A stretch of DNA of 6,801 nt from assembly GCA_005889445.1 (NCBI GenBank), contig VBGS01000159.1, positions 1 through 6,801 of the forward strand, in the 5' to 3' direction. This DNA comes from Chloroflexota bacterium (GTDB taxonomy: Bacteria > Chloroflexota > Limnocylindria > P2-11E). The notes under the pieces are model-generated. The model saw nothing but the letters and a program-made list of their open reading frames with translations, searched no databases and was not told the origin of the DNA. Of this stretch, positions 1-6,748 are shown one piece after another. The position numbers were made by a program, and so were the translations under genes. Within the stretch, counting starts at the first letter, position 1; every line of letters begins with the position of its first letter.

Positions 1-250
1 GAGCGTGCGGCAGCCGCTCATGGTCGCCGAGGGCAGCGACTGGTTCTGGTGGTACTCGAGCAGGAACTCCTCGCCCGAGGACGCGGTGTTCGACGAGCTC
101 TTCCGCGCGAATCTCGAGGTGGTCTGGTGGTTCGCCGGCGCGGAGCCTCCGGACGACATCCGCTCCCCGCTCATGGACCCCTCGCGGCTCGCCGCGACGG
201 CCCAGCGGAGCGGCGCCATGCTGCCTGGATCGGGTGAGCGCTACGGCTAA
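1..250 (+). CDS. Glycoside hydrolase family 57 protein, C-terminal end (5' partial)
   Basis: The open frame runs off the left edge of the window (first whole codon at 2) and ends at TAA 248-250, so only about 82 C-terminal residues are present. The stretch AEGSDWFWWY, followed shortly by SSPEDAVFDELFRANLE and AGAEPPDDI, is the pattern I recognise from the C-terminal helical part of GH57 alpha-amylase/glucanotransferase-type enzymes, where 'GSDWFWWYGDDHSS...FD.LFR.HL' is typical. GH57 enzymes are retaining hydrolases or transferases acting on alpha-glucans. The catalytic Glu and Asp lie upstream of the window and cannot be checked, so substrate and exact activity are unknown. Here the usual GDDH after WWY reads SSRN, a local departure from the pattern. 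The last 17 nt overlap the predicted start of the methyltransferase gene, which suggests co-transcription and translational coupling. Confidence 0.83.
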   Translation, partial: SVRQPLMVAEGSDWFWWYSSRNSSPEDAVFDELFRANLEVVWWFAGAEPPDDIRSPLMDPSRLAATAQRSGAMLPGSGERYG

Positions 251-980
251 CGTCGGCCGGCTTCTCCCCGGCGGTCTCGGTTACCTTCGGCCGCCCGCCG
301 AGATCGAGCTGGCCGCGTATGGCGTCGACCTACGCGGCCGACGGGTCGCGGACATCGGCGCGGGCGAAGGCCGCCTCGCGCTCGGGGCTGCCCGCGGCGC
401 GAAGACGGTGCTCGCCGTCGATCCGGACCGAACGGCGCTGCGGCGCGGGCGCACCGAGGCGACGCGACGAGGCCTTCGCAACGTCACGTTCCGCTACGGG
501 ACCGCGCAGGACCTGCGACTGCCGGATCGATCGTTCGAGGTCGTGATCTTTTCGTGGACCCTCTGATGAGTGGTCCACAAGGGCATGGTCGATGCCCTCG
601 AAGAGGCCCGGCGGATCCTCGTCGACGACGGGGTGCTGGTCGACGCGCGGCCTGACTCGCGAATGTCCGCGCGGGTTCGCGCACGGAGCGCGACGGGCCG
701 GGTTATCGGAACGATCGGCAGCCAGCGGCCAACGAAGAGCGACGACACGCACTCGGACCACGCAGTCGCGGACGTCCTTCGCCGCGGCCTCTTCACCTCG
801 CGCCGGAGGGGACGGCTCTGGCACGCCATTCCGTTCGAGGACGCCGGCGAGCTCCAGGACTATCTGGACGATCATCTCCGCTTCTCGCATCGCGTCCGGT
901 GGCGGGCGCCCCGCGCGGCGCGCGCGGGCCGCCTCTTCGTCGAGCGCGCCGTCCGGTTCGATGTGCTCGAGCGGCGTTAG
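234..980 (+). CDS. Class I SAM-dependent methyltransferase with tandem in-frame UGA; candidate selenoprotein
   Basis: Read from GTG 234 to TAG 978-980 this is 248 codons, with UGA at codons 111 and 112. Residues 38-46 (VADIGAGEG) form the SAM-binding motif I. D63 ends strand beta-2 (VLAVDPD), T90-D93 with LRLPDRSF is the motif II region, and FEVVIFSWTL (101-110) is strand beta-4. The two UGAs follow directly. The same frame then gives VVHKGMVDALEEARRILVDDGVLVDARPDSR, the expected helix alpha-D/E and 'LR.GG.LV' beta-5 region, and ends with IPFEDAGELQDYLDDH and FVERAVRFDVLERR. Both halves therefore belong to one protein, in one frame, with no indel. From memory, relatives carry Cys-Cys or His/Glu residues at this loop; I could not verify this. 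A weak GGAT lies just before the GTG, and the start overlaps the GH57 gene by 17 nt. The stop overlaps the convergent glycosyltransferase stop. The methyl acceptor is unknown. Alternatives are a pseudogene, or a non-functional 110-residue fragment. Methyltransferase fold is near certain; selenoprotein status is plausible, not proven. Confidence 0.72.
564..569 (+). other. Tandem in-frame UGA-UGA, candidate selenocysteine recoding site
   Basis: The codons CTC-TGA-TGA-GTG-GTC lie in the methyltransferase frame (codons 110-114). Coding similarity to the methyltransferase fold continues on both sides in the same frame. The UGAs replace the two residues directly after strand beta-4, a position that contributes to the SAM/substrate pocket in class I methyltransferases (family knowledge). 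The hairpin just downstream makes Sec-Sec the leading interpretation. Two nonsense mutations at neighbouring codons, for instance TGC to TGA twice, would give the same sequence in a dying gene. Confidence 0.55.
580..598 (+). promoter_or_regulatory. SECIS-like hairpin within the methyltransferase coding sequence
   Basis: In the mRNA, AGGGCAU (580-586) pairs perfectly with AUGCCCU (592-598), closing a five-base loop GGUCG (587-591). C578-G600 could add a pair after one mismatch, and GGUC (572-575) could pair with GGCC (605-608) to close a lower stem. The first loop G is 17 nt after the second UGA and 20 nt after the first. Bacterial SECIS elements sit inside the coding region immediately 3' of the UGA, with a short apical loop carrying a G (often GU) in its first positions that SelB reads. 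The E. coli fdhF loop contains GGUCU, close to GGUCG here. Unlike fdhF, no bulged U is visible in the upper stem. The match was found by eye; no folding energy was computed. Confidence 0.5.
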
Positions 981-2227
981 GTCGCGAGGGCGAAGGCCGT
1001 CTCCCACGCGGCCTCGTAGCCGTCGAGGATCCGCGGCCACACGAAACGTTTGGCCGTCCCGCGCCCGTCGGCGCGGATCGCCCGCACCAGCTCGGGCTTT
1101 GAACGGAGCGCGCCGTAGGTCGCGAGCAGCTCGCGCGGATCGTCGCTCTGCATCACGACCGCGTTGCCGAGCGGCACCGCGTAGTCCTCGCCGGTCCGTC
1201 CCACGTACGCGATCCCACCCGAGGCCATGACCTCGAGCCCGACAAGGCCGAACGGCTCCTTCTCCGAGTTCGCGAGGACGCCGTCGGCGGCCTGATACAT
1301 GCCGCGCAGGCTGCGCTCCGGAATGAAGTAATCGAGGAAGCAGACCTCGGCATCGGCCTTGGCGATCGCTTCGGCCAGGTCGCGCGTGGTCGACTCGGGC
1401 CCGAGCGCGATGCGCTCGATCCGCAGGCCCCGCGTCCGGATTCGGTCGCCGACCGTCTCGGCGTATTCGGCCCGGCTGCCGCGCATGAGGAGCCGGGGCG
1501 CCGCTCCCGCGTCGCGCATCGCGGCGATCGCGTCGATGGCCCAGAGCCACCGCTTGTCCGGATCGAACCGCGCGACCTTCACGAACGTCGGCCGTTCGCC
1601 AAACGCGTGCCGCAGCGTCCGGGCGTCGGTGGGCGGGAGCGGCTTGAGCCAGCGCTCGGCGATGCCGTTGGGCAGGACCGCGGCGTCAACGTCGATCGCG
1701 GCCATCTCCGCGCGCATGAACCGGGAGACCGTCGTGATCGACGCCGCGCGGCGCAGCAGCGTGAAGTCGACGCGCCCGAACCCGTACGTGTTGTTCGCGT
1801 TCCAAAGGAGCGCCGCATCCCGGTGAGCGCGAGCGCCGAGGATCGCGGCCGTGCCGATGGCGGCGCTCGCGGTCTGCCAGTCCTCGAACAGCATCACCGT
1901 GCGGCGCCCGGCGCCGGCCGACGCGCGGACGAGTCGCGCCAGGTGCGGTGGGACGGTCCGAGAGAAGTCGCGCCACTTTCCGTCTTCGCCGTCGTAGACG
2001 TCCTTGGGGTGGTGCGCGCTGATCCACTGCGACCAGCGCTCGTAGACCAGCGCGCCGTCAGCTCGCTCCTCGATCGGGGGGAGCTTCGGGTCGCCGACAA
2101 AGATGTGGCGCACTCGATGGCCGCGGTCTACGAGCGCGTCGGCGAGATCGATCATGCGCGTCGCGAGACCGCCTACGAACGAGTAGCGGTCGGGACCTTC
2201 GAAGGCCACGAGAACGACGTCGAACAC
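977..2227 (-). CDS. GT4-like glycosyltransferase (GT-B fold)
   Basis: The gene encodes 416 residues from GTG (2227-2225) to TAA (979-977). The N-terminal Rossmann domain begins MFDVVLVAFEGPDRYSFVGGL, where the Gly-Gly loop near residues 19-20 resembles the donor-site glycine loop of GT4/GT5 enzymes. WNANNTYGF and ITTVSRFM mark the end of the N-terminal domain, and VLPNGI is the usual interdomain signature. The C-terminal nucleotide-sugar domain contains FVKVARFDPDKRW and the E-x7-E motif E324-PFGLVGL-E332, the pattern that contacts the donor sugar nucleotide in retaining GT4 enzymes. There is no signal peptide or membrane segment, so it is likely cytoplasmic. Donor and acceptor cannot be read from the sequence; the GH57 gene nearby makes alpha-glucan or other polysaccharide synthesis a reasonable guess. 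No Shine-Dalgarno motif precedes the GTG. The gene is divergent from serS across 29 bp, and its stop overlaps the methyltransferase stop by four bases (977-980). Confidence 0.92.
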   Translation of the reverse strand: MFDVVLVAFEGPDRYSFVGGLATRMIDLADALVDRGHRVRHIFVGDPKLPPIEERADGALVYERWSQWISAHHPKDVYDGEDGKWRDFSRTVPPHLARLVRASAGAGRRTVMLFEDWQTASAAIGTAAILGARAHRDAALLWNANNTYGFGRVDFTLLRRAASITTVSRFMRAEMAAIDVDAAVLPNGIAERWLKPLPPTDARTLRHAFGERPTFVKVARFDPDKRWLWAIDAIAAMRDAGAAPRLLMRGSRAEYAETVGDRIRTRGLRIERIALGPESTTRDLAEAIAKADAEVCFLDYFIPERSLRGMYQAADGVLANSEKEPFGLVGLEVMASGGIAYVGRTGEDYAVPLGNAVVMQSDDPRELLATYGALRSKPELVRAIRADGRGTAKRFVWPRILDGYEAAWETAFALAT

Positions 2228-2256
2228 GGGAGAGCACGGATAATGGCACGCGCCCG
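2228..2256. promoter_or_regulatory. Candidate shared divergent promoter for the glycosyltransferase and serS
   Basis: Only 29 bp separate the two divergent start codons. GATAAT (2239-2244) matches the -10 consensus at five of six positions for serS. The opposite strand of nearly the same bases gives CATTAT (2245-2240), matching four of six including the key A2 and T6. Each hexamer is exactly 12 nt from its start codon, so both messages would have leaders of only about 5-6 nt. No convincing -35 hexamer is visible on either side, and neither start has a Shine-Dalgarno sequence. The promoter call is inference. Confidence 0.35.
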
Positions 2257-3519
2257 ATGACCCCTCTTCAGCGCATCCGCGAGAACCCGGACGAAGTTCG
2301 CGCGACGCTCGAGGCGCGCGGCTTCAAGGCGCCCCTCGACCGGATCATCGAGCTCGACGCGCAGGTCCGGAAGCTGTTGTCCGAATCGGAGACGCTGAAA
2401 GCCGAGCGCAACCGTGCGAGCAAAGGCGGTCCGCCGAGCGACGCGGTGAAAGCGCGGATGCGCGAGCTCGGCGACCGCATCAAGACGATCGACGCGGAGC
2501 TGGGGACGCTGCAGGCCGAACGCGACGCGGCCCTCCTCTGGATCCCCAACGTCATCGATCCGCGCGTGCCCCGCGGAAAGGACGAGCACGACAACAGGGT
2601 CGTCCGCAAAGACGAACCGAGGAAGCTGCCGGTCGCGCCGCGGCCGCACTGGGAGATCGGAGAAGCCCTTGGCATCCTCGACATCCCGCGCGGAACGAAG
2701 CTCTCGGGCTCCCGGTTCTACGTGCTGCGCGGCGCGGGCGCGGCGCTACAGCGCGGGCTCATCGCCTGGATGATCGACCTCAAGCTCCGCGCGGGGTTCA
2801 CGGAGATCTATCCGCCCTTCGTGACCAAGCGCGAGACGCTGATCGCGACCGGCCAGCTGCCGCATTTCGACGACAACCTCTACCGGGACGAGGACGACGA
2901 CATCTGGCTCGTGCCAACGGCCGAGCCGCAGCTGGTCGCGCTGCATCGCGACGAGACGCTGGACGGCGCGTCGCTGCCCCGCACCTACGTCGCGTACACC
3001 GCGTGCTTCCGCCGCGAGCACATGAGCGCCGGTCGCGACGTCCGCGGGATCAAGCGCGGGCACGAGTTCGACAAGGTCGAGATGGTCGTCCACTGCGCAC
3101 CGGAGGATGCGCCGAAGTGGCTCGATCGCATCACCGAGCTCGCCGTCGAGGTGCTCGATCTCCTCGAGCTCCCGGTCCGCGTCACCGAGCGATGCACCGG
3201 CGATCTGGGCTTCAACACGCTGCGCGGCTTCGACATCGACGCCTGGGGTCCGGCGTCCAACGAGTGGCTCGAGGTCTCGTCGGCATCGGACTGCGGTCCG
3301 TTCCAGGCCGAGCGTGCGAACATCAAGTTCCGCCGCGAGCCCGGAGGGAAGGCCGAGTACGTGCACACCCTCAACGCGTCAGGGCTCGCGTTGCCACGCC
3401 TCATGAGCGCGATCATGGAGAACTACCAGATCCCCGACGGATCGCTCGCTATCCCCGAGGTCGTTCGCTCGTACATGGGTGGACGCGCGAAGATCGCGCC
3501 GGGAGAGTTCGCGCTCTAG
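2257..3519 (+). CDS. serS: Seryl-tRNA synthetase
   Basis: This 420-residue class II aminoacyl-tRNA synthetase activates serine with ATP and transfers it to tRNA-Ser; in organisms with selenocysteine it also charges tRNA-Sec with serine. The start MTPLQRIRENPDEVRATLEARG matches the usual SerRS N-terminus. Residues about 28-100 form the antiparallel coiled coil that grips the tRNA long variable arm (ELDAQVRKLLSESETLKAERN and onward). The catalytic domain shows the TAE serine-binding motif (221-223), motif 2 TACFRREHMSAGRDVRG (from 248, with R252 and E254) followed by GHEFDKVEMV. Motif 3 is LNASGLALPRLMSAIMENYQ, with N373 and R381. Motif 3 reads NASGLALPR rather than the common NGSGLAVGR, a conservative variation. 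Length is normal and all expected segments are present. The ATG is 12 nt from a -10-like hexamer and lacks a Shine-Dalgarno motif. The gene ends at TAG, 20 bp from the convergent cyclase gene; no hairpin terminator is visible there. Confidence 0.98.
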   Translation: MTPLQRIRENPDEVRATLEARGFKAPLDRIIELDAQVRKLLSESETLKAERNRASKGGPPSDAVKARMRELGDRIKTIDAELGTLQAERDAALLWIPNVIDPRVPRGKDEHDNRVVRKDEPRKLPVAPRPHWEIGEALGILDIPRGTKLSGSRFYVLRGAGAALQRGLIAWMIDLKLRAGFTEIYPPFVTKRETLIATGQLPHFDDNLYRDEDDDIWLVPTAEPQLVALHRDETLDGASLPRTYVAYTACFRREHMSAGRDVRGIKRGHEFDKVEMVVHCAPEDAPKWLDRITELAVEVLDLLELPVRVTERCTGDLGFNTLRGFDIDAWGPASNEWLEVSSASDCGPFQAERANIKFRREPGGKAEYVHTLNASGLALPRLMSAIMENYQIPDGSLAIPEVVRSYMGGRAKIAPGEFAL

Positions 3520-3539
3520 CGGCGCGTGGCGTTGCGTGA

Positions 3540-6500
3540 CTAGGCGGTCTGCGCCTGCCCGGTGACGTCGAGCTCGGTGATCCGCCGCTTCGTCCGCTCA
3601 ACCATGTAGACCGGACCGAGCCGCTCGAACACCGCGAGCGCCTCGCTGCATTCGTTGCGCCCGCCGACGACGTCGCCCCGCGCGGCGAGCAGCCGCCCCG
3701 CGGCGCCCCGGATTTCGGCGGTCGCGACCGGGAGGGCGAGACGGAACGCGTGCTCGAGGCCTTCCGTGCGTCGGGCGTCGGCGATCGCAAGCTCCCCGGG
3801 TACGCGATCGTGGCGTGCTGTTTCGCGTCGGCAAGGTTCCCCTGTAGCAGCGCGAGTCGCGCGAGCTCGCCGCTCGCGCGCGCCGCAATGTGCTCGCGTG
3901 ACTGGGACCGCTCCGCGAGGGCTCGCGCGTCGGCGAGCGTCGTCGCCGCGGCCGTGAAGTCGCCGCGTTCGATCGCGACCGATCCGAGCACGAGCAGCGT
4001 CGACGCCGGATCCGCGGGCTGTGGCCCCTGCGAGAGCGGGTCGGCCAGAGCCAGCGCGCGCTGCAGGGTGTGCTCGGCCTCCTCGAACTTCCCCTGACCG
4101 AAGTAGACGCGTCCGAGAGCGCGAAGCGCCGCCGCCTCTCCCGAGATCTCTCCGAGCCGCGACTCGGCGCCGAGCAGCTCGTTCGCGAGCGTGTGCGCTC
4201 CTTCCAGATCGCCGCGGTCCAGGGCGGCGTAGGTCAGCGTCGCGAGCGCGCGCGCGAGGCCCGACAGATCGCCGACCGCGTTCGCGAGCTCGACGCATCG
4301 CTCGACCGCTCGGATCGACTCGTCCGTCGCGCCCGCGGCGGAGGCGAACGCGACGATCGCCTCCTCGGCCTCGAGTGCCAGGGCGCGATCGCCGGCGGCG
4401 AGCGCCTCCTTCACAGCGGTGCGCGCGACCGCGAGGGCCTCGGTGGGCGCGCCGGATCGCGCGAGGTACGCCTTGGCGAGGGTGAGCTCGGCTCGTTCCC
4501 GGCCCTCGGGCGGGGTCAGCCGATCGGCCTCGGCAAGGTGCTCGGCCGATCGTTCGGTGGCACCGGCTCGCGCGGCGAGCTCTCCGGCGCGGCGGCGCAG
4601 CGCCGCCCGGAGGGCTTGGTCGTTCGGGGCCGCCGCGAGCCCCTCTTCCGCGATCGCGACAGCGTCGTCACGACCGAGCGCACGAGCCGCGTCGGTGGCC
4701 CGAAGCAGCGCCCGCGCGCGCTCATCGGCCCCGCCTGACGGCAGGCGCGGCGCGACATCCGCCGCGGAACGGTACTGATGCAACGCGTCATCGAGGCCGA
4801 AGAGCGAGAACGCTCGGTCGCCGGCAAGCATGGCGTGGTCGACAGCGCGGGCGACGTGGACGGATTCGGCGTAGTGATACGCGAGGAGCTCGGGCTGCTG
4901 GACCGCGACGTCGGGCATGACCGTCTCGATCGTCTGCGCGAGCTTGCCGTGCAGATCCTCGCGCTGACGTGTCGGGATCGAGTCGTACACGAACTCCCGC
5001 AGCAGCGTGTGCCGAATGCGGTGGTCGCCGTGCGCGGTGATCTCCACGAGCCCGCGCGCCTCGAGCCCGTCGAGGGCGACGTCGACATCGACGTCGGCTC
5101 CGAACAGCGCCCGGAGGAGAACGACGTCGCTTGCGCGTCCGGAAACGGCGAGCGCCTGGAGCAACCGTCGCTCGGACGCATTCGCTTGATCGGCTCGGCG
5201 CAGCAGAAGGATCGGAAGCCCCTCGGGCAGATCTCGCATGCGGCTGACGTCCGCGAGCGGCGTCGCGCCGTCGCGCTCGACGACCAGCCCGGTCTCCACC
5301 ATCCACCGTGCCGCCTCCTCGAGATACGTCGGGTTTCCGCCGCTGCGCTCGACGACGTCGTCGATCGCCGCGGTCGGGAGGGCGCCTTTGGGCAGGAGCG
5401 CTTGGAGCAGCGCCGCGCTCGCCGACGGCTCGAGCGGTGTGAGCCGGATCTGCAGGTGGGCGCGGCTCGTGCTCCACGGCGGCGTCAGCTCCGGCCGGTA
5501 GGTCGTGATGACAAAAGCGGAGGTGGTCTCGAGCGCGGGCGCGAGGGCCGCGAGCACCTCCTGCGACGCGCGATCGGCCCACTGCACATCGGTGATCGCG
5601 AGGATCACCGGCTGGGTGCGAGCGACGCGGAGGATGAGGTCGCGGATAGCGCGGTCGAGCAGCTTGCGCCGCGTGTCACCCGAGAGCGGCGGCAGCACGA
5701 GGCCGTACCCGAGGGCGGCAAGCACGAGCTTCGCTGTGTCCGGCTCGAGGCCGGGAAGCGTCTCGCTGATGGTGCGATGCGCGATCTCCGTTGGCGCGCT
5801 CGTACCGATCGCCAGGGCGCGACGCAGCACGTCGGCGATCGCGCCGTACGCGCGGTGTGCGTCATAGGGCGAGCAGCGCGCCCGCGCCACGCGTGCCCCG
5901 AGTGCTCGCGGGTCCGCGAGGACCTCGTCGACGAGGCGGGTCTTGCCGAGCCCCGCTTCGCCCACGATCGAGACGATCCGGCCCCTGCCGGCGAGCGCCT
6001 CTTCCAGCGCGCCCGTCAGCTGCGCGACCTCGGCGTCCCGGCCGACGAGCGGGCCGCCGCTGCGCTCCCTTCGCCCGGCGGTCTGCGCGCCTAGCAAGCG
6101 CCAGGCGACGAGCGGAGCTGTTTTGCCTTTGGCGGCGACCGGCGGATGCGGCTCGTACGCAAAGACTCCCGGCGTTTGCCGGTAGGTGGCGTCGCCGATA
6201 AGGATCTCGCCCGGCTCGGCCGCCTGCTCGAGTCGCGCCGCGACGTTCACCGCGTCGCCGAGCACGCCGAACTCGCTCTCCTTGTCTCCGATCGCGCCGG
6301 CGACCGCGAGGCCCGTGTTCACGCCCACACGGAGCGCCAGGTGCCGCCCGGTCCGCTCCGCGATCCGCTCGTTCTCGCGCTCCAGCGCGTCGAGGATCGC
6401 GACAGCCGCGTGCTGCGCGCGCTCGGGGTGATCGAGCTGATCGTCGACGGCGCCGAAGACGGCCACCACCGCGTCGCCGATGTACTTCTCGATCAGGCCG

Positions 6501-6748
6501 CCCTGCTCGCGGATCTCCGCGGCGATCGCGTCCCAGGCGGTCCGCATGTTCTCGTGGAGCTCCTCTGGGTCGAGGCGCTCGGCGAGCGCGGTGAACCCCG
6601 AGATGTCGGCGAAGAGCACCGTGACCTGCTTGGTCTCGCCCTCGACGGTGTCGCCGGTCGCGAGGCGTGTGCCGCACTTGCCGCAGTAGATGTAGTCGAC
6701 CGGCATCGACGCTGAGCATTTGGGACAGGTGACGTTTGGTCCTCGCAT
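3540..6748 (-). CDS. Zinc ribbon / class III nucleotide cyclase / STAND ATPase / TPR regulator, with an apparent -1 frameshift
   Basis: From ATG (6748-6746) the frame encodes a multidomain signalling protein. C8-x2-C11 and C22-x2-C25 form an N-terminal zinc ribbon. Residues about 42-219 are a class III adenylate/guanylate cyclase domain: metal-binding D48 (FADISGFT) and D92 (EKYIGDAVVAVFG), adenine-selecting K88, and transition-state residues N168 and R172 (AVNVAARL). The second base-specificity position, usually Asp or Thr, is G161. The ATPase follows, with Walker A GEAGLGKT (263-270) and Walker B-like LAITDVQWAD (to 392), a helical/winged-helix segment (about 500-610), then TPR-like helical repeats to the C-terminus. 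No transmembrane segment is evident, so it is probably a cytoplasmic sensor making a cyclic nucleotide. In the starting frame the end becomes low-complexity Arg/Ser/Pro sequence after residue 985. The -1 frame instead continues ELAIADARRTEGLEHAFRLAL and ends VERTKRRITELDVTGQAQTA at TAG (3542-3540). The joined product is 1069 residues. The shift may be a sequencing indel, a mutation or recoding. There is no Shine-Dalgarno motif before the ATG. Confidence 0.9.
3794..3800 (-). other. Frameshift position in the cyclase/ATPase/TPR gene (CCCGGGG run)
   Basis: On the minus strand the upstream frame reads TAC-CCG-GGG-AGC (Tyr983-Pro-Gly-Ser). Stepping back one base over the run gives CCC-GGG-GAG-CTT, which restores the TPR-like C-terminus (84 more residues to TAG at 3542-3540). 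C-CCG-GGG has the formal X-XXY-YYZ layout of a -1 slippery heptamer, but strong G-C pairing makes efficient slippage unlikely. A missing base in the C3G4 run, by sequencing error or real mutation, is the simpler explanation. Confidence 0.75.

Noticed and set aside
564..569. Genome-wide reassignment of UGA to Trp or Gly as the explanation for the tandem UGA
   Set aside because: More than 2000 other codons in the window contain no in-frame UGA and Trp is always TGG. The known Gly-reassigned lineages are AT-rich. A local recoding signal or mutation fits better.
570..980. A separate downstream gene starting at GTG 570 or ATG 585
   Set aside because: The translation is the C-terminal half of a methyltransferase in the same frame as the N-terminal half, and would not fold or bind SAM alone. 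AAGGG lies too close to ATG 585 to act as a normal ribosome binding site.
330..1550. Minus-strand open frame (406 codons) across the methyltransferase and glycosyltransferase
   Set aside because: It overlaps two recognisable genes, its translation is Arg/Ala/Pro-rich low-complexity sequence, and it shows no family motif.
2243..2260. Five-codon micro-ORF (Met-Ala-Arg-Ala-Arg) whose TGA overlaps the serS ATG
   Set aside because: It is too short to distinguish from chance, has no ribosome binding site, and its start sits inside the candidate -10 region.
3516..3543. CTAG at both ends of the serS/cyclase convergent gap as a possible terminator or site
   Set aside because: The two CTAG words simply contain the TAG stops of the two convergent genes. 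The 20 bp between them form no convincing hairpin and have no T-run.
4778..6094. Long plus-strand open frame (438 codons) opposite the cyclase/ATPase gene
   Set aside because: It is antisense to well-supported ATPase/TPR sequence, is rich in Arg/Gly/Asp with no recognisable motif, and is the expected open antisense frame of a GC-rich gene.
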